A stretch of 64,000 nt of DNA from Atrina japonica (GCA_030159075.1 BROG01000997.1:117215-181214); one strand, 5' to 3'. Shown: positions 22,562 through 35,248, numbered from the stretch's first letter. Numbers and translations: made by a program. The notes: generated by a model from the sequence alone, not told the origin.

Positions 22562-22649
22562 CACTAGGCCGAACTTTCTGCCCCGAATTTTACCACTTAA
22601 AAATCACTTAAATTAAAATCGAAATCGGGGCAGAAAGTTCGGCCTAGTG
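22562..22649. mobile_element. CACTA-type MITE, 88 bp
   Basis: Perfect 25-bp terminal inverted repeats begin CACTAGGCCGAACTTTCTGC and end ...CGGCCTAGTG. The element is flanked by GAA on both sides (22559-22561 and 22650-22652). CACTAG termini with a 3-bp target duplication are the hallmarks of CACTA/EnSpm (CMC) DNA transposons. At 88 bp it is little more than two ends and must rely on an autonomous partner elsewhere. Confidence 0.85.
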
Positions 22650-23792
22650 GAACACTTGCCATAACTTGGTTCCAGTATTCCTTTAACCAAGATCGTTTAA
22701 ACTTAGTAGTGTCTAATGATGCTTATGTTGAAATCGACCGAGAAAAGTAAATGTCATGTGTTTTTATACAGTAATCCACGTGAGTTAGATGCTCTTGTTT
22801 ATTGAAACTGAATAACCAAATTGGTTGTTGTAAAGCGCATAACAGACCATGATTTCGATAATGTAATTTCACAGTGAAAACGGACAAACTTTTGATTTCC
22901 GATTATGAGAAAAAACTGGTCGCAATGTGGCGACTGAATGAGGATAAACACTCGCCAAAATCTAAAAAGTGGTCGCATTTGCGAGTGTTTTGGTCGCATT
23001 GTAGAGTGCTGTGTTGCCATCTCCTAATTGCTTAGACGTACCTGTTAGTTGGTAAATCAGCCAGTTACTAATTAGGCATGCCCTAAATAAGCAATCAATA
23101 ATGACTTTTGGTATCAATTATTTAACTGACAATGCTGAATTAAAAATGACGATACGGAAATATCAAAACACATGGTTTTTGAAAATCGAGATTGAAGTAC
23201 CGACTAAAGTGTCCGCTGATTCACACCGATACAAAGTTTAGAAATCTATATACATGTATCAGACACCAAGGCAAATAAATAAACATCTGAAACCAGTACA
23301 AAGTCTAGAAAGTATTACAAAATGATTATAATGGACGCTTTAACACCACAACTGGGATTAAACTTAGTAACTGTACTCTGCAATCACATAACTGCCCGAG
23401 GCAAAATAGGTTCTGATTTCAAGCTGGAGACTGAAGTGAAGATGTTGTGAGTTGATCTAATCAGTTTCTTTTCCTATCGACCTCAGGTTAAAAAATTTAC
23501 TGGTCTTATTTATTTACTATATGTTATCATTAAAGCTGTCATTTTCTTTTTTTTGGGGGGGGGGGGTATTTTTTTTTTCGTTTCAAAAAGCGCCTTTATT
23601 AAAATAAATAAACATAATTTTGGTCTTGGTGATGCCTTAATTAGAGCAGCGCCTTAATTAGATAAATTACGATATTAAAGAATGGACATACAAACAGGAA
23701 ACAAACTGTTAACTGTTAGAAATAGGTAGCATGCTTGAATTACTTAAAAGTCTTACCTGGTAGATGTAATTTTGGGTATTACTTTTGGATTA

Positions 23793-24447
23793 TTAGCTCA
23801 CCTGAGCCAAAGGCTCCAGTGAGCTATTGTGATCACTCCCTGTCTGGTGTCCATTTGTAAACTTTTCTTATTTTCGACTTCTTCTCTGAAACCACTGAGG
23901 GGATTTTGACGAAACTGTACAGGAAGCAAGTGCTCAATGTCCTTTACCAAGTTTGTAGTTTTCAGCTAGATTGGCCCAGGGATGGATCCAGGGTGGGACA
24001 GAATAAGTCCCAAAACGTACCCTCTTTAAAAATCTTCTCCAGAACCACTATATGAATTGAAAAAACACATTGTTTCTGAGTGATCTATATAGACGTGTGA
24101 TTTAAGTTGGTATTTTTCATAGAAATCGGAATATTAATTTTTGACGCATTGTTGAGGTCTTTTCAGACTTTATCATTTTCAGTTATTTTTGCATGATTTC
24201 CTCAATTATCTCCCCTTGCGGTCACAATGATGTATTAAAGTGTTTTACTTGTACATAGTTGAAGAAATGCTTTTGTGCAAGAATTTTGCCGAAGTTTGAT
24301 TTCTAGAATTTTTGATGAATTTCTTAAAACAGCAAAATTTATGTTTCTTTGCCAGATCAGCCTACATGTACATATTCTTCTTGGTCTTCTTTCCACATTT
24401 GTAGATGGTTCTCAGGTGAGGGATTGAGGACCTTTTAGGCCTCTTGT
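23793..24447 (+). mobile_element. Hairpin-ended non-autonomous element, type C
   Basis: It starts TTAGCTCACCTGAGCCAAAG with a matching CCAGTGAGCTATTG. It ends CTCAGGTGAGGGATTGAGGA, then CCTTTTAGGCCTCTTGT, a short hairpin followed by CTTGT. Interior blocks are CTTCTTCTCTGAAACCACTG, AGCAAGTGCTCAATG, and TTTGCATGATTTCCTCAATT. It is non-coding, 655 bp. Confidence 0.75.
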
Positions 24448-24639
24448 AATCCACATCGGGTGATTTTGATTAAATCTGGGACCCGACGGGAGACTTTGGA
24501 ATTGGAGTTTATGGGCCGAAATTCCGGGTCTAAACAGCAGAAATTGGGTCACTTGGCAGGTATGCTGATGCCGAAATGTTAAGTGCTGAAGTTTCTTATA
24601 GTTATACAAGTGCTGAAATTACTCGGTACTGCAAAAAAC

Positions 24640-24810
24640 TTGATGCCGAAATTACTAGAATTCCTGTGTCTGTCCTCCATCTGTAAACTTTTTCACATTT
24701 TCGATTTCATCAGATTGGTTTTTTTCATTCATTTTTGTATGATTTCTTTGGTTATCTCCTGTTGTATTCACTATGATGCATTCATTTCATGAAATCTAGC
24801 CTAGTTAATG
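24640..24810 (+). repeat. Type C element fragment
   Basis: Carries CTGTAAACTTTTTCACATTT, CATTCATTTTTGTATGATTT and TTCACTATGATGCATTCATT without either end. It preserves the unoccupied version of the site that is split by a type B element at 52877-53516. Confidence 0.6.
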
Positions 24811-25536
24811 AATATTTTCAGTACAAATGTGGTGTTTATTCTGTCAAACACTCTACACTGCAAAAATGATGACAAAAAACACAGTTGTTTACAGCGATTC
24901 TCTTTATAGCTAGTATAGTGTAATCATATGCAAAATTTCACTCTACACTTTGGTGGCATCTTTCTCTGACATGGAGAAAGTCTGTATCTTATTGTGTGAC
25001 AACATCAGCTAAAGCATTTTGGATTAAACCACGGGGTACCTATATGAAGTATCCCTACGTCCTTGTGCCTAAATTAGCCGACCAAGTTTACTTGAAGATA
25101 TGTGAGCGTTGATCATTGTGATTCACCTTGAAAAAGAACTTGTCATATTAAAGAGTACTCTGAGTGAAAAATGAAAATTTCTGTATTTATAGAATGCCTT
25201 ATTCTAAGAACAACATCGAAAACCAGATCAACATTTGTGGGTGTGTTCTCGACATTGTTGACCTCCAAAGTGAGCAATTTAACCTGCTTTCAGTAAATTA
25301 ATTAAGAATTCATTTCACTCCAGACAAACTTTTGAGTTACACTACGACATCACAGAATGGCCTTAGGATGACTACTGTCATGGCAGAAATTAAAAGTGAA
25401 TGGGAAAGTGAGTCATATTCATCGCTGTTAAAAAGCACTAAATTTACCAAATAAATAATTATTTTGACACTTTTAAAATATGTGTATATGAAATCATTTT
25501 ATTTAAATGCATTAATGTAATGAAAATGATTTTGGC

Positions 25537-27669
25537 TTTTTAGGTCATCTGAGCCAAAGACTCACAATGACTGGCTCAGGGTGACCTTTTGTGATCGTCT
25601 TTTGTCTGTTGTAGTCCGTCGTTAACAATACACATTTTTGACTTCTTCTCAAGAACCAGTCGACCAATTTTAGCCAAACTTGGCATGTATCATCCTCATG
25701 TGAAGCCGCATAAAGTTCACGCTGAAAAGGGTCTAGCACCCATAGGGGCCCCAAAAGGTACCAAAACTTGGTACATCTTTAAAAATCTTATTCTCATGAA
25801 CCAATGATCAAATGACTTTCAAATTTTGTATGCATGATTGTTAAGTCAATATCTACAAAGTTTGTGAATGTAAATGAAATCTGTTCATAAATGAGCCACT
25901 AGGGGGTGCTTCAGTAATGCAGGGTACAAATGTATAACAAATTGTTTAATAACTCAAAACTGATCAACTTTTTGTATACAAAGATATATAAGAAAGTCGT
26001 TAGGAATTATGTAAGGATCATTTTGAAAAAAAAATTCAAGGTCATAGACACCTAAGTAAATGGAAAATATGTTTTTTTTGTGTAAAATTTTCCACATTTT
26101 TGACTACATCTCCAGAACTTGACAGAAAGTATAACCATGTAAAGCTGCATAAAGTTTGTGGATGAAAAGAGGCTAGGATCAAACATGGCTTTTATGGCTA
26201 AAAGTTGAACAATGGAGTCAGCATTTATTTCTAATTTAGTATCTTAAAATGAGCGACCCTTATGTGAGTTATTTCCACTTTTTTGTGGACTTTTCATGTT
26301 TTTTATGTTTTTTGACATTATCTTGAAATTATAATACATGTAAAGAAGCTAGAGTAAAAGTGAAAGAAGCCAAATTGTTCAGCATGTGAAGATCTACAAA
26401 AAAGTCAATATGCTTGAAATTGTCAGATCATACCTTATGGGAGTTATTTCCCCTTTTAAGTAGATTTTTCATGTGTTTAGATGTTTTTTGATCTTATCTT
26501 TAAAAGTATAATAGCTAGAGTAAAAGTGAAAGAAGCAAAAATGTACGGTCATGCAAAGATCTACAAAAATGTCAACATGGCTAAAATAGGGCTAGAAACT
26601 CTCGGCACATGACGCCAAGAGATTGTAAGAAAAACAACTTCCAAGCAGTAACTAAGTAAAAAGTAACATGACATTGTTAAAAAAAGTATGAAATTATGAA
26701 AATAAATATTTATACAGATCTATATTATTCGGATATTAATAGCCTGAACCTTTTTCAAAATCATACCAAAGTGACATTTGTGCAAGCTACACTCACTCGC
26801 GGAAACGATTTTGCATTTCGTCCATTTCAATTCTGACAGTATGGCTTATCTCCCGTAACAGTGAAACCACCATGGTTAGTTACAGTTGCCTCCTCCGAAG
26901 CATCCGTCGTATCAAGGTCTGATTCAGGTAATTAATAGAAGATGCACAACAACAAAGTGTACTATTTCACTAAGGATTGCATTTATAAGGAGGAATTGTG
27001 ATTAAAAGTACCAGGACTGGAAATTGGATTATTCTGCTAACACTGAGATCAATTTTATGCTTGGGCTTTTTCCATTTCGCATTATAGAATCTGTCTATGA
27101 CTTGTGAATTTCTTGGGACTTTCCCTTTCCTCTGTGATACAGTAAGGAGAATTTCAAGTAAATAGGATTGAAAAACTATTGAAGTAAATACAATTTCTGA
27201 AATCGGTTGATTATAACAATGGGGAAATTAATTAAAGTGGTTTAATAGCACATCTTAACTTTAAACAGTATCTTGAAACGTATAATAAGTAGAGTAGAAG
27301 TGAAAGAAGCAAAAATGTTCAGCACGCAAAGATCTACAAAAAGTCAGTGGGGCCGAAATAGTCAGATTGCCTTTAATGGGAGTTATCTACATTTTTAAGT
27401 GGATTGTTAATGTTTTTTTTTTTTATGTTTTTTGACATTATCTTGAAAAATATAATAGCTAGAGTAAAAGTGAAAGAAGCCAAAAAGTTCAGCACACAAA
27501 GATTATCTAAAAGTCAATAGGTCCTAAATTGTCTGGTCACCCCTTATGGGAGTTATTTCCCCTTTTAGATGGATTTTTCATGCTATTTTCTGTAATTGCA
27601 TGTCATCGCTTTTTGGAACTAATTATGTTTCTACTCAGGTCACTGTCACGGCCCATTGGTCCTCTTGTT
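25537..27669 (+). mobile_element. Hairpin-ended element, type A, with an inserted segment
   Basis: It starts TTTTAGGTCATCTGAGCC and ends CTCAGGTCACTGTCACGGCC then CATTGGTCCTCTTGTT. The interior repeats a ~165-bp unit built on GGGAGTTATTTCCCCTTTTA, TTTTTCATG, GACATTATCTTGAA and AGAGTAAAAGTGAAAGAAGC. Between about 26588 and 27262 the unit pattern is interrupted by unrelated DNA. Non-coding apart from a small GC-richer patch inside the insert. Confidence 0.75.
26588..27262. other. Unrelated insert within the type A element
   Basis: The repeat pattern stops after ATGGCTAAAATAG and resumes at TATCTTGAAACGTATAATAA. The ~670-bp insert includes a GC-richer patch (26800-26935). On the minus strand this patch has an open frame with the phrase ESDLDTTDASEEATV then TNHGGFTVTGDKPYCQN followed by a stop. 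Its origin was not recognised. Confidence 0.45.
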
Positions 27670-28039
27670 CAATGTGTTACATTTACGGATGGGTGGCTTA
27701 GTTATGCTTGATTTAGAGTATCACATTTTATTTAGTGTCAGTTCTTACGAGTTGATGTTATGTTATGCTAAGTTGTTTATTGGGAACAAGTCAAAGCACA
27801 TTTTGCAGTATAGGGTTAATAACACATTATATTGGTGCAAAATTACACATGTATGGGCATTTCAGCAAACTCAACTTGAAGATTGAAATTTCCAAATCAT
27901 ACTTTTATTCGTATATTTTTGCTTTTCAATTTAAAATTGACGAAAATGTAGTAACAATTCGCTGAAAGAATATAGGTTTACAAGACTTGTCAGTTCGGCA
28001 TCCTATATAAATTTCAAGATATTATAAATTTGCTTTAGA

Positions 28040-28330
28040 ATGTTACTTTTCAATTATTTTTTACCATTATACTCTTTTAATAGAATTGACATTAAAAGTG
28101 ATAGACTGGTCTGTTATCAATTCTTGCGCACGATTAATATGCAAATGAGTTTTGGTCAATTTTCCCTTACTGCGTATTGGCAAGATTTGTTTGTGAAGTT
28201 GGACATAGAAGATGCATCATTCCTTATTCACATGATCTTAACTGATGACAAACTAGTGGCAATCTTTGACACATATTGGCCTAGAGATTTAATTGAGGTT
28301 TCTGATAGGAAGTATAACGTAAGGGTATAA
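28040..28330 (+). other. Unrecognised 96-codon open frame
   Basis: The frame includes FGQFSLTAYWQDLFVKLD and FDTYWPRDLIEVSDRKYN, more varied than the AT-driven frames around it. An acceptor-like pyrimidine stretch ending TTTTAATAG (28079) and a donor-like AAC|GTAAGG (28317) bracket most of it. No domain or motif was recognised and it lies deep in PFDN2 intron 1. It could be an exon of a nested gene, a transposon remnant or chance. Confidence 0.2.
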
Positions 28331-29737
28331 TACTGTCCTGTCAAATAGAAATTTAATATCGATGAAACGATGTTTATAAACACAAGATTTTATAATCATA
28401 TCGCTGATCTATGTAGTTTGTTGCATAATAAATAAGCCATCAGTACTTGCATTAGGCCAAATGTCTAAACCGATTTTTAGATACTTTTTATGTAAAACCT
28501 AATTTTTACCGAATTAAAAAGTATTCAGTATACCGAGTGTATTATACCTCATTAAAACTTATGATTGCCATCAACTTGTATCATTACTTTCAGTACTTTG
28601 ATTCTTTCATGCATTTAGTGTTTTATAAACAAAAAACTAACAGTGGTCGCCTGTGATGTATGCTTCTTTTAATCCTTAAAACATTCGCTCACTTCACACC
28701 TTCCAGTATATTGTCATGTCTTGTGACCGCATCAGGATTCTCAACGGGTGGGTTTGTAGTCCGAGATAACTTATACCTTTCTATTGTGTATACAGCTACA
28801 AACAATTTTTGATTCTCATTGTCTGAATGAATTTCAAAGACATCAATATTTTATAACTCATGTAAAACGAGAAATTGATGAAAGGTAAGTAAATAAATAT
28901 TAACTGATGACTGATTAAACAATTATAATAGATATGGTGACAAAAATTTTGATTTGTTATTGATAAATTAATTGTATGCATATCTATTTTGATTTTGTTT
29001 TAACTAATTAAATACTATAAATATCATTGGAGTGTCTCAGATGGTATGCATATATACATGTAGAATAAAAGAATAAAAAATTACATCTCTGTGTGTTGCT
29101 TTGTTCGCAAATAATTTTAACATGAAAGTATAATTCAGCTTCCATTCGGGACCCAACTATAATTTAGGCATTCGGCAAAACACACCTTTATATATCACAT
29201 GTAATGAAAATGTGATTTTTTTTCTAGTAAATTTCAATTGACAATATTGTACATTCAAAATACAATTTACAAGTATAAATACTGCAATTTAACTCATTTT
29301 TTCATATAGTAAAACGTTAAATTTAATTTCTGATATGTTTTTGTACGTTATTTTAAGAGTGATAAAGTCCTTTATATAATCGATACGTAATCTTTAACCA
29401 ACGGTGAATAAAATCATGACCCTGGGAAAAAATCATTTTTGTTTCATTAAAGTTTAATTTTCATTACAGCAGATGCTGCTCTCAATCGCCATTATTTCAT
29501 TAAATGAAAACTAAAACACAAAGTTCAGATAAAAATATTTAATGATAATGCCCATATTGATACCTTTAGTAGTCTGCCATACAATATCAGTTATTTTTTT
29601 AGAAAGGCAAGCAAAAATGATGAAATTTATATTTTCTCTTAACTTTGTTCATGTCGTAACTTTCTCCGCCTTCAACCATCTCGCTGTCACTTGATGTAAA
29701 CAATCATGTGCTCAGCACGTGTTACCGAAAACTGACT

Positions 29738-29980
29738 TATTTTCACTTTTTGTATACAAATATATATGAGATTGTTGTTATGAATTATCTAAGGATCATT
29801 TTGACAAAATGTCAAGGTCTAAGGTCAAGATCACAGACACCTAAGTAAACAGAAAATATAAGTTTTTTTGTCAACTTTTAGACATTTTCGACTTCTTCTG
29901 AAGAACCAGTGGACTAATTTTAACCAATCATGACTGAACATTTTTGTCAGGTGACCGTTAAGGCCTATTGGGCCTGTTGT
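29738..29980 (+). repeat. Type A element, 3' end fragment
   Basis: Contains TTTTTGTATACAAATATATA, AAGGATCATTTTGACAAAAT, CTTCTGAAGAACCAGTGGAC, and the end CAGGTGACCGTTAAGGCC then TATTGGGCCTGTTGT. The 5' portion is missing. Confidence 0.7.
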
Positions 29981-30984
29981 CTCTATTTGAAATCCATTGA
30001 ACATAAATTGATATTACCTTAATTCCCTCCATCATACTACATGTTACAGGATATTTTGTTCTACCAATTCCCACCTAGACAAGATATAAGAAAGGACAAG
30101 AAATAATAATAAGAAACATAAAGGAGAAGGTGAAAAGAGAGTAGAAAACAAAGTAACCATCATACCTGTCAACATTAGGAAATTTGTCTGGGGTAGAAAA
30201 TGCGTACAACGGTCAAACTTTTTACAAATGCGTTGTCATTCTGATATCACATTTCTTTTAATTTTCTAGTCGACTTTTAAATTTACAAGGAATAAATATA
30301 GGCTTTATTTTGAAGTTTTAATACATGTAATATATACATGTACACACACAGCTTGGGAGACTCAAAATGATGTTATGGTCATTGTGTTATATTAGAATGT
30401 TTAAAATTTAGTATTTCTTCATTTGTTATCACAAATTTTAAAATATACTATATTCTAAATATTCTAATATAACAGAATGCAGAAAATTAATAACTAGACT
30501 TACCTGGAAGAAATATAATCTCAGTTTTATTGCTAAATATTTGAAAGTATGATAATTTTTAAAATCAAAGGCTTGATTTATTTATTTATTTATTTTTTTT
30601 GTGGAGATTTGAACATTTATTACCAAAATATTTGCATATCCAAATATTTATTTGAAGGTTTTTATCTTCATATTGTACCTTTTTCATTAATTAATAAGAT
30701 AAAACAACAAATGATGACAGAATAGTTCACTCAAAAAAAAAAAAAAGAGATTTGATAAAGAAAAATCAAATCTGCTTTTAAAAAGAAAAAAAAAAGATTA
30801 TTGAGGTTATATAAATGTGTTTACTGTCATTACTGACATTTTTATTTAATTCATTTCAATGTGTTACAAGAAGATATTATTTTTGTATTAAATATTATGT
30901 AAATGAAATATAATGATATGGAGGCGCCAGAAATTTCAATTTTTTTTTTTTGCCAATTAATAAAATGAAAATTATGATTTAGAA

Positions 30985-31170
30985 CATTTAATCCTGACAA
31001 AAATGTCTACTGATCGCCAGAAAATGGACAAGAAGTGGTAGAAATATAGGGAAATCGATTGAAAATGAGAAAAATCGGTAGAAATTGGTAGATTTTTTCT
31101 TGATGGTAGACAAGCAATAGATGAATAGAAAAATCGGTAGACTAGCACCGAAATCGGTAGACTTGACAAG
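30985..31170. repeat. Degenerate AAATCGGTAGA tandem-like stretch
   Basis: AAAATCGGTAGA, AAATTGGTAGA, AAAAATCGGTAGAC, and GAAATCGGTAGACTTGACAA recur in about 110 bases. The right end, GACTTGACAAGTATG, is an inverse of the CATACCTGTCAAC start seen at 5122 and 30162, so this is probably one end of that repeat on the minus strand. It lies 150 bases before PFDN2 exon 2. Confidence 0.45.
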
Positions 31171-31324
31171 TATGAACCATATATATGATGTACACATAAC
31201 ATTCACTCTTGTGTGGAAACATAAAAAAGTATGTAATACACAAAACATTCAATTTGTTCTTGTAGTATCTAACTATATGTTATTTGTTTGTAACATTTAC
31301 AACGTATATTGTTTGTTTCATTAG

Positions 31325-31448
31325 ATTGGTGATTGATACATTGAAGACTGTTGAAGGTGAACGGAAATGCTTTAGAATGATTGGTGGTGTACTAGTAGAA
31401 AGAACAGTTAAAGATGTTTTGCCTGCTTTAGTGAATAATAAAGATCAG
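31325..31448 (+). CDS. PFDN2: Prefoldin subunit 2, exon 2
   Basis: The exon follows the acceptor TTTCATTAG and ends at AAAGATCAG|GTAAGA, a strong donor. It completes codon 43 and encodes residues 44-84. It carries the most conserved PFDN2 segment: LVIDTLKTVEGERKCF, then RMIGGVLVERTVKDVLPAL and VNNKDQ. In prefoldin beta subunits this forms the beta-hairpin that builds the hexamer's central barrel and the start of the second helix. It keeps the reading frame with exon 3 (phase 0 boundary). An 11.2-kb intron precedes it and a 16.5-kb intron follows. Confidence 0.97.
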
Positions 31449-31667
31449 GTAAGAATTCTCTCGACATTTGTACTATTGATGCATTGTTTCGAGACTACTT
31501 TTTAAATAAAATCAGTGACCGCAAAAAGCATTTCAGTGTAAATTAAATACTGTATAAGCAGAAATTTTAGCAAGAGGATTCAATTTTAACATTATTAGCG
31601 AGGCTGCTGAGATTGCTAAAATTGAATATAGCTAACAATTCATTCCTCATCGTAGGAAAGAGTTATC

Positions 31668-31826
31668 TTTTTAGCTCACATGGCCCGAAGGGCCAAGTGA
31701 GTTATTGCTATAGCGAAATGTCTGCTGTCAGTCTTCATCCATTGTCGTCTGTCGTCCGTCTGTTAACTTTTGCATCTAAACATCTTCTTAAGAACCAGTG
31801 GGCCAATTTTTACCAAACTCGACCAA
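31668..31826 (+). repeat. Hairpin-ended element, 5' end fragment
   Basis: Starts TTTTTAGCTCACATGGCCCG with the hairpin partner GGGCCAAGTGAGTTATTGC. It continues GTCTGTTAACTTTTGCATCT, TTCTTAAGAACCAGTGGGCC and then stops. The family's 3' end is missing. Confidence 0.75.
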
Positions 31827-32586
31827 CTTTTGCAGTTCCTGGACTCAGAATTTTGGAGGTAGGAAAATTCCTTTAATATTACAATGTACATTTACTAAAT
31901 GGAATATCTAACCAGGGAAGAAATAATGAAAGTCATCTTTTGGATTTCATAATATTTTGTGTACATATGACCCTTTATATAAAGACCACCTGTCTATAAA
32001 GTCTGTAATTCCCCCAGAGTGGTCATTATATACAAGTTCGACTATCTTGAAAGATCTATAAGAAGGTCGGCAGGGCAAATCTACCATTATGCAAGTTAAT
32101 TTTACTTTTCCATGATTTTTTTCATGTTTTTGGTTGCTTTTCAGTATATTGTCAGTAAAAATAATTTCAATCAGGTGATTATTAGAGCGATAAGAGCTGT
32201 CGTAGGTGAACAATTTTACATGCCCATTACATGTATATGTAATATTTTAGCTCATATATCCCAACGAGACCATTTGGTGGTTAGGATTACAAATGCATGT
32301 GTATAACTGCAACAATAATGCCAAATGTAACCTGTAATATCAGTTATTGTTTGTCTGCCATTGCATTGCAAATTAATTTTGGTAATTTTTAACAAAGATT
32401 ACCAAGTGTCCAATAAGTATGTGCTATTTGCAGTTAATATACATTCTGTTCTTATTACTCTTTGCGTTTATTTTCGTACTTCATCATTTCATACCTAAAT
32501 CAAGCAAAGTTGTTATTTTCCTTCCTTTCAATACATTTGTTTCTGAAATTGTCCTTGTGCTGGGCATATCGGGTGACCTAGACCCA

Positions 32587-34499
32587 TTTTTAGCTCACCT
32601 GGCCCGAAGGGAGCTATTACTATAGCCAAAGGTCCAGCATCCCTTGTCGTCCGTCTGTTAACTTTTGCATTTAAACATCTTCTCAAGAACCAGTGGGCCA
32701 ATTTTAACCAAACTTGGCATATAGCATCCCCATGTGAAGCCACATAAAGTGTGTGAATGACAAAGAGATAAGACCAATAGGGGTCCAGAAAGGGTCCTAA
32801 AAGGAACAAAACTTAGTATATCTTTATAAATTATTTCCCCTTTTTTGTGAATTTTTCATGTTTTTGTTTGTTTTTTGACAATATCTTGAAAAATATAATG
32901 GGTAGAGTAAAAGTGAAAGCAGCAAAAATGTTCAGCATGGAAAGAGCAACAAGAAAGTCAATAGAGCCGAAATTGTCAGGTTGCCTCTTATGGGATGAAT
33001 GAAATCTGTCCATGAACGAGCCACTACGGGGTGCTTCAGTAGCACAGGGAACATTTGTATTACACATTGTTTAATAACTCAAAACTGATAAATTTTTTGT
33101 ATACAAAGATATATGAGAAAGTTGGTTGGAATCATCTGAGGATCATTTTGACAAAATTTCAAGGTCATGGGGTCAAAGGTCAAGGTCACAGACACCTCAG
33201 TAAATTAAAAATATAAGTTTTTTTGTAAAATTTTCAACATTTTTGACTACTTCTCCAGAACCATTGGACCAATTTGAACCAAACTTGACAGGAAGTACAA
33301 CCATCTGAGCCACATCAAGCCACATGAACTTTGTGGATTAAAAGGGGCTAGGGCCTAACATGGCTGTCATGGCTATAAACAGAACGAGCAAGTCAAAAGA
33401 TATTTTTGATTTAATACATGTACATTTGTGTGTACATGTGTATCTCCAAAATAATTAAAGCTAGAGACAAAACTGTTACCTTAAAATGAGTGGCTTGCAA
33501 AAATCTACAAATATTTTATTTTGGTGGAAATTGTCAGATTGAGCCTTATGTTATTATTTTCTCTCTTTTGTGTATTTTTCATGTTTTTGGATTTTTTTGC
33601 CATTATTTTGAAAAGTATTATAGGTAGAGTAAAAGTGAAAAAAGAAAAAATGTTACCACGTAAAGATGTACAAAAAGTCAAGAGGGCTTAAATTGTCGGG
33701 TTGCCACTTGTGGGAGTTATATCCCATTTAAAGTGGATTTTTATGTTTTTGGATGTTTTTGACATTATCTTGAAAAGTATTATAGGTAGAGTAAAAGTGA
33801 AAGAAACAAAAATGTTCAGCATGCAAAGAGCTATAAAAAAATCAATAGGGCTGAAATTGACAGGTTGCTCCTTATGGGAGTTATTTCCCCTTTTAAGTGG
33901 ATTTTTCATGTTTTAAGATGTTTTTTGACATTATCTTGAAATGTATATGATACATGTAGGTAGAGTAAACGTAAGAAACAAAAACATCAATAGGGCCAAC
34001 ATTTTAAGGCTGCTTCTTATGGGAGTTATATCCCCTTTTAAGTGGATTTTTCATGGTTTTGGATGTTTATTGACATTATATTGAAAAGTACAGTAGGTAG
34101 AATAAAAGTGAAAGAAGCAAAAATGTTCAGCATGTCAATATCTACGAAAAAGTTGAGGAAGCGGAAATTGTTAGGTCGTACCTTTTGGTGAGTTATTTCC
34201 CTTTTTAATGGATTTTTCATGTTTTTGACAGTTTTGTTCTATTATTTTGAAAAGTATATTACATGTAGGTAGACAGCATGCAAAGATTTACAAAAAAGTC
34301 AATAGAGCCAGAATTTTTCAGGTCACTCCTTTTGGGAGTTATTTCCCCAATAAGTGGATTTTTCATGTTTTTGACAGAAAGATTTTTGTCAAATTTTAGA
34401 CTTTTTCTACTTCTTCTCAAGAAACAGTGGACTTAGTTTAGCCAAACTTGACTTGAAATTTTTCTCAGGTGACCATTAAGGCCCATTGGACCACTTGTT
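32587..34499 (+). mobile_element. Hairpin-ended non-autonomous element, type A
   Basis: It starts TTTTAGCTCACCTGGCCCGA and ends CTCAGGTGACCATTAAGGCC then CATTGGACCACTTGTT. After a unique head (CATCCCCATGTGAAGCCACA) it carries about six copies of a 145-167-bp unit. TTATTTCCCC-type starts fall near 32833, 33555, 33717, 33879, 34024, 34191 and 34337. It is 1.9 kb, non-coding, and a good reference copy of the family. Confidence 0.8.
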
Positions 34500-34773
34500 A
34501 GGAATGGATTTAATTTTGAACTACAAATAGTTGACTTTTTATCAAAATTCTTTGTGTGAATAATACTGATGTCTACATGTAGATACATTGCCAAGATTCT
34601 GGTATGATAGCCTAATAAACACTCACCAGCTGGGTGACGATGATGGCACATTTATGTCGCCCAGCACTTTTACTCTTACTGTGACGTCATCAATCAGCAG
34701 TTCCAAATATTCCTAGGCCAAGCAAATGTGCACGGGGAAGTACTCTTGGGCAAAAAAGTAAAAGGAAATTACA

Positions 34774-34811
<38 letters not shown>

Positions 34812-35248
34812 GTTTATTAACGAGCCTGTTACATATACCCTCACAGGTCCAGGCTCCCTGCAAGGTCCAAAAAGACAAGAACATACATGTACACTAAACA
34901 CATACAATGTATGAATACACTGTGTCCAACTTAAATGTTCACATTTTTTTCACAATATGATAGTACATATTCAAACGTAAACAGATTTTGCTCTCAGCTT
35001 ATCCCTCAAGGATTTTATTTATACATGTACATAACATTGTAATTTTCAGTTCCCTATCTTTAAAGATTTTTATGTATGTATAAAATTTATGAATTTATTT
35101 TAGTTTTATTTCAGATTTTACACATACATGTACATATTGATTAGTAATATATATCGAATATTTGTACTATTTCCAGGTAATACTAATTATCTGTGATATA
35201 GACAAGTTTCATTCCTAAGAATAAATCTTGTGTATACACACCTGTATA

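Larger units (their letters stand above)
21324..23674. repeat. Possible 2.35-kb element with 22-bp terminal inverted repeats
   Basis: TACTGTAATTTATCTAATTA then AG at 21324 is mirrored by CTTAATTAGATAAATTACGA then TA ending at 23674, with two mismatches. They could be the two ends of one DNA element that later took other insertions, or two independent solo ends. No transposase was seen inside. Confidence 0.4.
20169..31324 (+). other. PFDN2: PFDN2 intron 1 (11.2 kb)
   Basis: Bounded by GTATGT at 20169 and TTCATTAG at 31324. It holds foldbacks, a CACTA-type MITE, microsatellites and several hairpin-ended elements listed separately. Stretches 28331-29737 and 29981-30150 are AT-rich with nothing recognised. 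The phrase CATACCTGTCAAC (30162) starts a repeat-like stretch also seen at 5122 and 20722. Confidence 0.9.
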
